Source of the DNA: a virus
IMG/VR virus record: IMGVR_UViG_3300043122_000129
Coordinates: 1 to 27,864 of that record
DNA length: 27,864 bases
Strand: one strand, 5' to 3'
Below, piece by piece: positions 12,637-20,600 of the stretch; within the stretch, counting starts at the first letter, position 1, and each line of letters begins with the position of its first letter. Position numbers and translations under genes: made by a program. The notes beneath the pieces are model-generated. The model was not told the origin of the DNA. It did no database searches and saw nothing but the letters and a program-made list of their open reading frames with translations.

Positions 12637-12986
12637 TACATTAATCCTATAAATTTTAATATTGGGTGTCTAAAGTCTGATATTAAAATAACTACTACAC
12701 CAACTGCTGCAAATACATATATTTTAGGGTTAGCTGATACTTTACTCCAGAAACTAAGCCCTTTAAGTGCATCGCCATACGAATTAAGCCTTTTTTCATG
12801 CTCTTTAATTAAATGATTTCTCTCACTAACTTCATGGTCTATTCTGTCGTTTAACTCTTTTCTAACTGCATTAACTTCGACAACTACTGTCTTAAGTTCG
12901 CTTAATTCATCTCTCATTTTGTCAATCGAACTTGACTGCGTTTTAATTGCATCTGCCAATAAAGTTATCTCCATTAATTCAGCCAT
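12636..12986 (-). CDS. Coiled-coil protein with C-terminal membrane anchor (lysis cassette)
   Basis: A 116-aa protein: residues 1-75 are a charged heptad-like coiled coil (DKMRDELSELKTVVVEVNAV, then DRIDHEVSERNHLIKEHEKR), and residues 89-106 (KIYVFAAVGVVVILISDF) form one membrane span near the C-terminus. The layout resembles XhlA-like hemolysin/holin partners. Its place between the holin-like gene and the lysozyme suggests a lysis role as holin partner or regulator. Assignment rests on architecture and position. Confidence 0.55.
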   Translation of the reverse strand: MAELMEITLLADAIKTQSSSIDKMRDELSELKTVVVEVNAVRKELNDRIDHEVSERNHLIKEHEKRLNSYGDALKGLSFWSKVSANPKIYVFAAVGVVVILISDFRHPILKFIGLM

Positions 12987-13001
12987 CTATTTACCTTTAT
13001 A

Positions 13002-13445
13002 TTACTTTTCGTTTTGCTTCCACAGTTGTACTGCTTTTTCTATACTTCTACCACTTATATACCCACCTATACCTAGTTTAAGCACTGCCCACATATCTTC
13101 TGTTATAGGCTTTACTGGTAGTGTAGTATCAAATAAGACTTGAATATAAGGAGATATAATATACTCATTAGCTATTATGAAACCAAATAGTAACATAAGC
13201 ATAGGACGCCAATTTCTCTGTAAACTACTGCCACCCATCTCAGTTATAATTACATCTTTCTTAGCTTGTATAACTTCTGACATAGCCTTTATAAGTGTAG
13301 TTTTTAACTCGTTTCTTACTTGCTCTAATAAGTTTTTAGCTTTCAGTCTTTCATCATCAGATGTAAATATCTTGTCAATCGTATTGCCTACACTATCTAC
13401 TACTTTGTCTACCCCAGTTTCAATAAGTCCACTAAACCAACTCAT
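13002..13445 (-). CDS. Holin of the 3TM / gene-transfer-release family
   Basis: A 147-aa protein matching the GTA_holin_3TM pattern: an amphipathic N-terminus (MSWFSGLIETGVDKVVDSVG), a helical region with EVIQAKKDVIITEM, then the hallmark QRNWRPMLMLLFGFIIANEY and PYIQVLF, ending LKLGIGGYISGRSIEKAVQL. The hydrophobic stretches lie at about 80-98 and 118-132. It would form the membrane lesion that lets the lysozyme reach peptidoglycan. Its start overlaps the upstream membrane protein gene by 4 bases. Confidence 0.75.
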   Translation of the reverse strand: MSWFSGLIETGVDKVVDSVGNTIDKIFTSDDERLKAKNLLEQVRNELKTTLIKAMSEVIQAKKDVIITEMGGSSLQRNWRPMLMLLFGFIIANEYIISPYIQVLFDTTLPVKPITEDMWAVLKLGIGGYISGRSIEKAVQLWKQNEK

Positions 13446-13690
13446 GACAATATCTCAATAACATACAAGACAATAGGAACTATCGCAGTAGCTATTGCAT
13501 CCATCTTGTCTGAGGTGTGATTAGGATAGTACTCGTCATATACCTCTTTACCTATTGCTATCACTATGACAACTAATACTGCTAGTGTTGGGCTATACAA
13601 AGCTATAAAATTATAAGCTATAAGTCCATATAACATATGATAAGCCTTGTCTTTTGGTAAACTGTTTAGTATGTTAAATATCTTTTCCAT
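13442..13690 (-). CDS. Membrane protein, 82 aa (lysis cassette)
   Basis: Two hydrophobic segments, about residues 17-45 (LYGLIAYNFIALYSPTLAVL, then VVIVIAIG) and 65-80 (AIATAIVPIVLYVIEIL), flank a polar loop GKEVYDEYYPNHTSDKMD. DKAYHMLYG...GKEVYDE...DKMDAIAT resembles a recurring family of small phage membrane proteins of unknown function near lysis genes. It may be a second holin or antiholin; not provable here. Coupled by a 4-base overlap to the 3TM holin. Confidence 0.55.
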   Translation of the reverse strand: MEKIFNILNSLPKDKAYHMLYGLIAYNFIALYSPTLAVLVVIVIAIGKEVYDEYYPNHTSDKMDAIATAIVPIVLYVIEILS

Positions 13691-13692
13691 TA

Positions 13693-14091
13693 CTAATATC
13701 CTATTTCTGCTTTAAGTCCATATCCTATTGCTAAGCACTCAGTTACATAAGTTTCATACGCTATTCTTTTTCCATCGCTTTCATCTCTTTTGCTCATAGC
13801 TATTTCATCTGCAAGGCTATATTTTTTTGCTATTTCCTTTGCAACTACTTCTCTAATTCTGTTTAGTTGTGTTGAGTCTGTGACGAGTGACTTAAACTCT
13901 TCTTGTGCTATTTCTTCGCATAAGATTCTTGCATCTTGACTAGCGATAACTTCATCTATAGCAACTTCTTCTCCTGCTAAACTAACAACACTCACATTGA
14001 AGTGATTGACTTTTACATCTTCGCTCCCACCTCTAAATTCTAAAACCGTATCCTCTGTGCTGACTTTTTCAAACTTTATGTATTTAAACAT
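13693..14091 (-). CDS. Hypothetical protein, 132 aa, between DGR and lysis genes
   Basis: Begins MFKYIKFEKVSTEDTVLEFR, a beta-rich N-terminal half, with a helical C-terminal half (REVVAKEIAKKYSLADEIAM, then YETYVTECLAIGYG). No known motif. AGGAG precedes the ATG by 6 nt, and the gene starts inside the last 16 bases of the reverse-transcriptase ORF, so it is translated from the same message. It could be a tail or chaperone gene next to the fibre block, or a lysis-module gene. I do not recognise it. Confidence 0.65.
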   Translation of the reverse strand: MFKYIKFEKVSTEDTVLEFRGGSEDVKVNHFNVSVVSLAGEEVAIDEVIASQDARILCEEIAQEEFKSLVTDSTQLNRIREVVAKEIAKKYSLADEIAMSKRDESDGKRIAYETYVTECLAIGYGLKAEIGY

Positions 14092-15341
14092 GTTTGACTC
14101 CTTTTTGGTAATTTTTTTAAAATTTTATTCACGTTCAATAATCTTTTATAGTATTTAATCGTGCCAGTATTCTTAGCATGACCTATTAAAGAAATTATTG
14201 AATGAACTTTTGACTTTTTTATGGCTTTTTTCATTTTGTAAATACTATGTTTTCTCACAAATTTTATACTCTTCCATGTTCGGTAGCCTACAAAATTTAT
14301 ACCTCTTTTTATTTTTTGTATATGCCAATGACTCAATTCAATATTTAAGTTATCTTGTACGAATTTTTCACATTTTTCTTTTGCATTTTTTGCTTCGTCT
14401 AAAGTTAATCCAATCAATATAAAATCATCCACATATCTCACATAACTTTTTGATTTCAATTCTCTTTTTATAAAGTGATCTAGCGGATTAAGATAAATTA
14501 GTGCATAAATTTGAGATAGTAAGTTCCCAATAGGAATTCCTTTATCTTCATTCATTTCTGCAAATTCGCACATGATGTCTAAAAATCTTTTATCTTTAAT
14601 CTTTTTCTCAAATAGTTTTCTCAAAATTGTTCTATCAATTGAATAAAAAAACTTTCGTATATCGAGCTTTACAAAATACAAGTCACCACTATATTTTCTC
14701 ATCTCATTTTGCGTATAAACACTAGCTTTATGAGTGCCTCCACCTTTTCTACAAGCATATGATGTATCAATAAACGTATTGTCAAATATCGCATAAATAG
14801 TTCTATAGATAGCGTGTTGTACCACCAAATCTCTAAAAGATGGTGCATTTATTAGCCTTTTTTTAGGCTCATATACATAAAATTGAGAATAAGGTCTTGG
14901 TCTATATGTTTCACTATGCAATTCATCATAAAGAGATTGAATTTCTGCTCCTAGATTTATCTCAAATTTCAAAGTAGCTCTTTTTGTTCTTTTCCCTTTT
15001 CTTGCATCCAAAAATGCTTCGTAAAGATTTTCTAAAGTAAAAGCTTTTTCAAATAAAAAGCCTATTCTTTTGGTTGATTTAATCTGATTTTCAACATTTA
15101 AGTTACTCAAAAGATTTTTATCATTTTTGATTTCGGTTATACCAGGACAATATACCCCTCTGTTCCCAATCTCACCATTTGATGTTTTAGGCTTGGATAC
15201 ACAGTCACGACCACCCGTATTGTTATTCGAGTTAGTACGATTATTGTTCAAATTCATATTGAAGACACCAGCATTAGAAGTATTACTCCAATTGCCTCCA
15301 CATTGACAAGCTTTCATATTGCTATATTGCCCTTTGTTCAT
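14076..15341 (-). CDS. DGR reverse transcriptase with template repeat in its 5' end
   Basis: A 421-codon frame. Residues about 90-415 are the reverse transcriptase: KRIGFLFEKAFTLENLYEAF start, LDIRKFFYSID (motif A, D227), GIPIGNLLSQ (268-277, the DGR-type motif with SQ rather than the group II intron sequence), YVDD (303-306, catalytic) and RGINFVGYR. It has no maturase or endonuclease domain, as usual for DGR enzymes. It copies the TR RNA with errors at adenines. Residues 1-89 precede the enzyme and are encoded by the template repeat and the spacer after it. No ATG occurs between residue 9 and the RT domain, so TR is either translated as an N-terminal extension or a non-ATG start (TTG near codon 78) is used. 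The start shares one base with the avd stop. Confidence 0.95.
   Translation of the reverse strand: MNKGQYSNMKACQCGGNWSNTSNAGVFNMNLNNNRTNSNNNTGGRDCVSKPKTSNGEIGNRGVYCPGITEIKNDKNLLSNLNVENQIKSTKRIGFLFEKAFTLENLYEAFLDARKGKRTKRATLKFEINLGAEIQSLYDELHSETYRPRPYSQFYVYEPKKRLINAPSFRDLVVQHAIYRTIYAIFDNTFIDTSYACRKGGGTHKASVYTQNEMRKYSGDLYFVKLDIRKFFYSIDRTILRKLFEKKIKDKRFLDIMCEFAEMNEDKGIPIGNLLSQIYALIYLNPLDHFIKRELKSKSYVRYVDDFILIGLTLDEAKNAKEKCEKFVQDNLNIELSHWHIQKIKRGINFVGYRTWKSIKFVRKHSIYKMKKAIKKSKVHSIISLIGHAKNTGTIKYYKRLLNVNKILKKLPKRSQTCLNT
15206..15311 (-). repeat. DGR template repeat (TR)
   Basis: A 106-bp copy of the variable repeat at 15777-15882 (constant offset 571). In the coding orientation it has 32 adenines; 11 of these differ in VR and none of the 74 other bases does. 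Variable codons are mostly AAT or AAC, the arrangement that gives the widest amino-acid range from adenine changes without stops. The last 15 bases (15206-15220, coding 3' end) are identical in both copies and GC-richer, as expected of an IMH-like initiation site. The next TR base (15205) is also an adenine changed to C in VR. Confidence 0.95.
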
Positions 15342-15733
15342 TATAGTTTTCCACTATCGCGAAGCTTGTTTATCCAAGCTCCTATGATTTTTCCTATTTC
15401 GTTAATAATATTTGATATTGCTAAAAATCTCTTTGGTGCATCTATATTGTTGTTTTCTTTTCCATCTTTAAAAGAAAAATATCCAAGCTCGTTAGCTAAA
15501 TACACTTGCATCCTTAACTTTTGATGTGTAACATCAAGTTCAGTCAATGAAGTTTTTTTGTAATATTTCTTTTGACACTCAGTAATTAAATCATAAATAT
15601 TATAAGCTGTGTTACGAATGGTATTTGACAAAGCATATTTTTCATGACGAGGGAAATGATTTAAATATACATTTAATAACTTAATCATTTCCATATATTT
15701 TCGATTTAAAATTGCTTCGCTATGAATTCCCAT
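15341..15733 (-). CDS. avd: DGR accessory variability determinant (Avd)
   Basis: A 130-aa all-helical protein matching Avd / S23-type four-helix-bundle proteins: MIKLLNVYLNHFPRHEKYAL, then SNTIRNTAYNIYDLI, LTELDVTHQKLRMQVYLANE and a last helix RFLAISNIINEIGKIIGAWI. The HFPRxEKYALxxxIR segment is the hallmark. Avd forms a basic pentamer that binds the RT and the TR RNA and is needed for mutagenic cDNA synthesis. GGGAG precedes the ATG by 5 nt. It lies between the target gene and TR/RT, as in the Bordetella phage BPP-1 cassette. Confidence 0.9.
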   Translation of the reverse strand: MGIHSEAILNRKYMEMIKLLNVYLNHFPRHEKYALSNTIRNTAYNIYDLITECQKKYYKKTSLTELDVTHQKLRMQVYLANELGYFSFKDGKENNNIDAPKRFLAISNIINEIGKIIGAWINKLRDSGKL

Positions 15734-15759
15734 TGTTACTCCCGTTCACTATCGTTCTC

Positions 15760-17079
15760 TCACACAAGGTACGAGGCACGACCACCCGTATAGTAACTCG
15801 AGTTAGGACGATAATTGTTCAAAAGCATATCGAAGACACCAGCATAAGAAGTATTACCCCAATTGCCTCCACATAGACAAGCCATTTCGTTTTTTAAATA
15901 TCTATAGATACCATCATTACCAAACTCTGTAGTTCCTGCTGTGCTTACTCCTGCTGCATTTGGAATTCCTAGTGCTGTACGCTTATAAGATGCTGACGTC
16001 CTATCTGTACTCATAGCAAATACTGAATTAACCCCATTTCCTAAATAAGTCCATCCATCATTTGCATTTACTAAGTCACTAATATCAATCACATCATAGT
16101 TTGATGTAGTATAAGCGTCTGTATCGTCATCTATTGTTCTTATATCAACACTTTCTTTTAATGTTAAAAAACCTTCTGTATCCATGCGGATAAAGCCACT
16201 CGCAACTTCATACATGTTCCCATTTAGGTCTGCAATTCCACAATCTTGACCATTGTGTGTTGTTTTCGCAAAAGGCTCACCACTTCCAGTTAAAGCACAG
16301 TTTGAGTATCCACTTGGAGTAAATATAACACTAGAATCATTTACGTCTGAGAGAGCATTATTTAAATTTCCTTTTGGCATTAGTGGTGCAACGTCACTAT
16401 AAGCACATGCAACTGTAGAAGATGCAGCCTTTCCATGTGCAAAAGCAATTCTTGCTAACATAGAATAGTTATAAATAGATGTCAAAAAGTAGTCACTTCC
16501 TGCTGTTTTAACTGCTGCGTATAATCCTCCATACGTGTCTACTTGTGTTCCAGTCAATCCACTTAAAGGATTATGGTCTAAATGTGTTGAAAGTGGGTCA
16601 AGTCCTTTTTTACTTGCAAATATATTATTTACATTTGATGCACCGTATTTATAAACAAATACACCATTTATTTCTTCACCAGCATTGATAAAGCTTCTAT
16701 CTATTACATATCCTGATAATGCAGTATGTGAGATGTAACAGTTATTTCCGCTGTACATGTAATAATGTTTTGGAATATAAACTAAGGTGCTTCCATTTGC
16801 ATCTAAATAATTTCCATAGTTTGGACTTATGATATTATCATGACCCTCAAGTCCTCTCCATCCAACAGGTATTAAATCATCTGGACAAGTTGCAACTCCA
16901 AAGCCTAACTCTCCAGCGATACCTATTTGATAAATATCTTCTTCTAAATCTGTTCCATCATTTAGATTTTTCACCGCACTTGCTGCTAATGCTAAAATCT
17001 CTACTCCAGCTACCGTTGTTGGGTCTGCACCCTCAACCGCAACTCCTAATTTTTCAAATGTTGTACTTTTTAAACTCAC
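15760..17079 (-). CDS. DGR-diversified tail protein with C-type-lectin/FGE-like fold
   Basis: A 439-aa target protein. The N-terminal ~70 residues are an Ala/Gly-rich attachment region; residues about 80-435 have features of a formylglycine-generating-enzyme/C-type lectin fold, including GIADLNGNMYEVASG (281-295) and the C-terminal CGGNWGNTS...NNYRP...TGGR of DGR receptor-binding proteins. VR covers residues 400-435; residues 402, 408, 412, 417, 419, 423, 425, 428, 429 and 430 differ from the TR translation, and most are Tyr, Leu, Ser or Asp replacing Asn, making a binding surface. It begins with GTG, supported by AGGAG 6 nt upstream. It likely binds the host receptor and acts with the fibre and J-like protein encoded upstream. 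Confidence 0.92.
   Translation of the reverse strand: MSLKSTTFEKLGVAVEGADPTTVAGVEILALAASAVKNLNDGTDLEEDIYQIGIAGELGFGVATCPDDLIPVGWRGLEGHDNIISPNYGNYLDANGSTLVYIPKHYYMYSGNNCYISHTALSGYVIDRSFINAGEEINGVFVYKYGASNVNNIFASKKGLDPLSTHLDHNPLSGLTGTQVDTYGGLYAAVKTAGSDYFLTSIYNYSMLARIAFAHGKAASSTVACAYSDVAPLMPKGNLNNALSDVNDSSVIFTPSGYSNCALTGSGEPFAKTTHNGQDCGIADLNGNMYEVASGFIRMDTEGFLTLKESVDIRTIDDDTDAYTTSNYDVIDISDLVNANDGWTYLGNGVNSVFAMSTDRTSASYKRTALGIPNAAGVSTAGTTEFGNDGIYRYLKNEMACLCGGNWGNTSYAGVFDMLLNNYRPNSSYYTGGRASYLV
15777..15882 (-). repeat. DGR variable repeat (VR)
   Basis: The recipient copy at the 3' end of the target gene. It differs from TR at 15792, 15795, 15797, 15807, 15813, 15824, 15825, 15831, 15846, 15858 and 15875; in coding orientation these are A to T (6), A to G (3) and A to C (2). 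Downstream of VR only 12 bases of coding sequence and the stop remain, so the whole C-terminal binding site is replaced at each retrohoming event. Confidence 0.95.
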
Positions 17080-17080
17080 G

Positions 17081-17449
17081 TTATGCTCCTGTTATTTTTA
17101 GTGTTTTAATTCTTCTTATTTTGTCTTCGATTGTTTCTGGGTTGTATGTTGCTTCTGTTGGTATTACGTAGCTTTCTATGGCTTCTTTTGCGGCTTCTGC
17201 TTTATCTGCATCACTTGAAGCACTACTTGCTGACTGACTTGCTTCTGTTGCTGAACTTGCACTTGCCGATGCACTAGCTGATGCTTCATCTTTATAGCCT
17301 TCTGCTAGGTTTGCAGCTTCTCCTAGATTATCGTTCATGTAAGTTTCTACATCATCCATAAGTTGATTAACTTGCTCGTCTACATCTTGTATTTTTGTGT
17401 TTCCATTTACTATTGCAGTGGTTGTAAAATCAGGTGCTACATACGCCAT
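17081..17449 (-). CDS. Short tail fibre-like protein, Ala/Ser repeats
   Basis: A 122-aa protein. The N-terminus (MAYVAPDFTTTAIVNGNTKI) and the coiled-coil-like DVDEQVNQLMDDVETYMNDN precede an Ala-Ser repeat region (ASASASASSATEASQSASSA) with alternating small residues, as in phage tail-fibre stalks. The C-terminus PTEATYNPETIEDKIRRIKT may dock the next protein. It likely links the J-like tip protein to the diversified lectin-fold protein encoded directly downstream, whose ribosome site overlaps its end. An extended -10 sequence lies just upstream. Confidence 0.7.
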   Translation of the reverse strand: MAYVAPDFTTTAIVNGNTKIQDVDEQVNQLMDDVETYMNDNLGEAANLAEGYKDEASASASASASSATEASQSASSASSDADKAEAAKEAIESYVIPTEATYNPETIEDKIRRIKTLKITGA

Positions 17450-17471
17450 TTGTTATCCTTTATATTTTATT

Positions 17472-17477
17472 ATTATA
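17472..17477 (-). promoter_or_regulatory. Extended -10 promoter upstream of fibre and DGR cassette
   Basis: A perfect TATAAT preceded by TGG on the minus strand (extended -10), 23 bases before the fibre gene ATG, followed by an AAAGGA ribosome site. The -35 region (TTTCAT at 17-nt spacing) is poor. It would give a transcript for fibre, target, avd, TR and RT separate from the upstream tail operon, which could explain how TR RNA is supplied. Confidence 0.4.
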
Positions 17478-17502
17478 CCATATTTAAGGTTTTTATGAAA
17501 CT

Positions 17503-17580
17503 TTATGTATTGATTAAAGATATCTTAAGTCCTCCATGCAAAGTTATACTATTATCACTTGTTACTGTTATTGTTGCCAT
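17503..17580 (-). CDS. Tiny ORF, 25 aa
   Basis: ATG with AAGGA about 7 nt upstream; reads MATITVTSDNSITLHGGLKI, then SLINT. Short beta-like peptide with repeated Thr/Ile. It overlaps the end of the previous 25-aa ORF by 13 bases. Good ribosome sites on both make them plausible small phage genes in the 240-base gap between the J-like gene and the fibre gene, but the size allows chance. Confidence 0.35.
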   Translation of the reverse strand: MATITVTSDNSITLHGGLKISLINT

Positions 17581-17645
17581 TTATTTTCCTTTACGGCCAT
17601 TGTAAGACTTTGGTATAAATCTCGTATATATTCTTTTGGTATCAT
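17568..17645 (-). CDS. Tiny ORF, 25 aa
   Basis: ATG with AAGG 7 nt upstream; reads MIPKEYIRDLYQSLTMAVKE, then NKWQQ, a probable amphipathic helix. It follows the J-like gene by 45 bases and overlaps the next tiny ORF. No family recognised. Confidence 0.35.
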   Translation of the reverse strand: MIPKEYIRDLYQSLTMAVKENKWQQ

Positions 17646-17690
17646 TTTATTACCTTTGTATAATTTAACTTACTTACTATTTTAATTTAT

Positions 17691-20600
17691 TTAGTTTATT
17701 ATGGTAGCCAATAGAGATGCTACATTAGGAACAGCACTAACTTGAGAGCCTTCCCACACTACTTTAATGCGTATATCAACATAATTAGTGCAAGAAGGAA
17801 GCAACCCTTGATAGATTTTTGCTACTCCTTGTATATTGGACATCTCGTCTAATTTATAATATGTGCCACCATCAACCGATGCTTGAATTTCATGGTAAGC
17901 ACCAACGGCAAATATAAAAGCTACTGGAGTAGCACCTTGTAGCAAGATAGCTGAACTAGCTAAGTTTGTTACCCTATCTGGCATGTAGCCATTACCGAAA
18001 GAGGGAGAGTATATTCTAATAGGTTGAGTGTAATATGTATAACTTGTTGAATTAGCTGGAACTGTAAAATTTTCATATAGAGAAGTAAAATATACTTCTT
18101 TGCCGTAGTTACCGCTTGTTGTAGACTGTATTAATGACAATGTTCCTATAGTAGTAGCTCCCTCTATAGTGCTTCCTTTAATATAGCCACTTTGGATATT
18201 AGGAGCAGTACTAGTACCAATTGCGGTACTGTCTAAAATAAAACTTCCATTGTTCATTTTTATTTGGTTATTTGTTAAATCAAAATAAGTATTTGTGTCT
18301 GCTGATTGTATTTTCCCAGTTGTTATATTGTTAGCCGAAACTACAGTCGTACCATCTGTTAAACTATCCGCAAAAGTTGTAGTCCCATTTACATAGATAT
18401 TATCAGCACTTATTGTAAAATTACTATCGTAGCCTGTTCCGTCTGCATAACTCCATCCAGTCACTTCTCCAGTTAAAGGATCAACAACTACGCTACTATA
18501 TGCTTCTGCCCATCCCTTGACTGTATTAGCAGTAGAGTTTGCAGTATTAGCTACTGTATCATCTGTATATTTAGATTTTATTCCCCAATCTTCCGAGTTA
18601 TATGCTGCTGATTGGTCTACGCTTGAAAAAAGTATATCTCCGCCATCTTCTATCCACATATCGCCTATATCATAAGGTGCTGTTGGTGTTGTTGTAAATA
18701 TTCTAGCTTTTCCATCTGCTAGTGCTTCAATACTTAATTGCGAAACTGTGCTGTCTATAAATGCTATTTGTGAAGGATTGCAAAGTACCCACTCATTATT
18801 TTCATTGTAGTATTTATATATAGTGCTTGTGTCGTCTAATGTTAGATTTTTAATCTCGACACTATCGAATAAGTAATCATCTACTGTTAAATCTGCAACA
18901 TCAATCTTCCATAAATCATAAAAGCTTGGATCTGTTGGAGTTGTTAATCCTGCGTATATTGTTACTAATCCATCTTGTATCGCTTTTTGTAGAAGTCCAT
19001 TATCGTATAATAGTTGGTCTAATTTTTCTTTTATTGTTAGTGTAGTTGCTGAACTGTCACCTATAAAAACATGATAAGTTCTTAATGCCGTATTAAGTGT
19101 GCCATAATCGCCATTTAAACCTTTGCAAGTAACTTTAAAAAAGTAGCCTTTGTTTGCTTCAAGTTCAATAGCATTGTAATCAAAAGAATTAGTTTTTAAA
19201 TCAGATGCTATTTGAATATAAGTTAATCCACCATCTTTACTAATATAAAGGTTGTTTGTTGCAAATGTTGTAGTATTCCAAGTTATGTTTAGATAAGGGA
19301 TTAAAACACCTTGTGCGTTCACTTCACCTCTTTCTGTTATAAGAAATGTGTTTGCTGTTGGCGTTATTTCTGTATATGGTGTTGCTGTTGATATTACTAC
19401 GCTATCATCTTCTAAAATGCTCTCATTGTATTCTATGGCTGTTATTTTTCTATCAAACTCACCTATTGTTCTTGATATGTCAGTAATTCTAAATAATTTA
19501 CTTGTATTTGGATTGTTGCATAAAGTAAATAGATTGTATTGTTTTGGTGTTTGTGTAAAAGTTCCATCTATTACTAATTCTGTTACTGTTTGAGTTCCAG
19601 CAAATAAAATATTAAAAGACTCTAATGTGTCATCATCCATTTTAACTTCAAGTGTATATGTTTCGCCACTTGATAATAGCACTTCTTGGTCTAGTGTTAC
19701 TGTTGTATCTGTTGCTGATACTAAGCGACCTGATGTATTCCATAAAGGCATATCGTGAGATATTACACCTACATCACCAACTTCGCAACTTATAGCATCT
19801 AGTCCTGCTTCAAATGTTGCAACTCTTCTTAATTGCTCATTACAGTTTAAATGATATTTAGCTGTTCTATATGCTTGACTTTCATTTACTATTCCCATTT
19901 GCTGAATAGAAGTTGTTTTGATTGTTTCATCTGTATATGTAGCTATCGTTAAAGTGTCGTTTGAGTAGTCTTTATCTATGTTTGTGTATTGCACTTCTAC
20001 TTGATTTGCTAAGTCCTCATCCCCTAGATAACCTATTTCTAAAGTACCTTTTTTAATATTCCCCATATTAAATGTGAATGTTCTTGGTGCTGGTTTATCT
20101 ACTATTACTGAGTATTTTGTACCTTTTATGATTGGTGCTGCTCGTCCTACTTGTGCTACTGATATTAAGCTATCCCAAATGTTGCCCTCAAAGTCAAATA
20201 TACCGTTAAATGTGCATCTTTTTTCTTGTTCGTCATCTATGCCACTTGATACTAATGTATCGCACCACTCAGCCCATTCTTCTATTTCGTCAAAGTAATA
20301 CATTTTTTCGTATGGAATTTCATACCCATAAATATTGCTTGTTAAAATATCCCAATATGCCCATGCAGGATTGCTTAAATCTTTAAACCCTATTGACTCG
20401 TTGTTTTGATTAAAAACTTCTATTGTTTTTCTTTGGAATTGTGTTATTACATCAACACTTCCACTAAGCTGTCCTGTTGCTTTTATTTTAATTCCAAGCA
20501 TTGCATAAGATGGATAGTTTAAATCATCTTTAATTACTTCACCAATACCTGCCCAATCACAATCAGTAACCTCTCTTGCATTTGTAGAAACTGATGTAAT

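Noticed and set aside
15339-15355. Short hairpin ATAGT-GGAAA-ACTAT just before the RT start as a DGR structural element
   Set aside because: Only a 5-bp A/T-rich stem; not distinguishable from chance. No longer cruciform-like repeat was found after VR.
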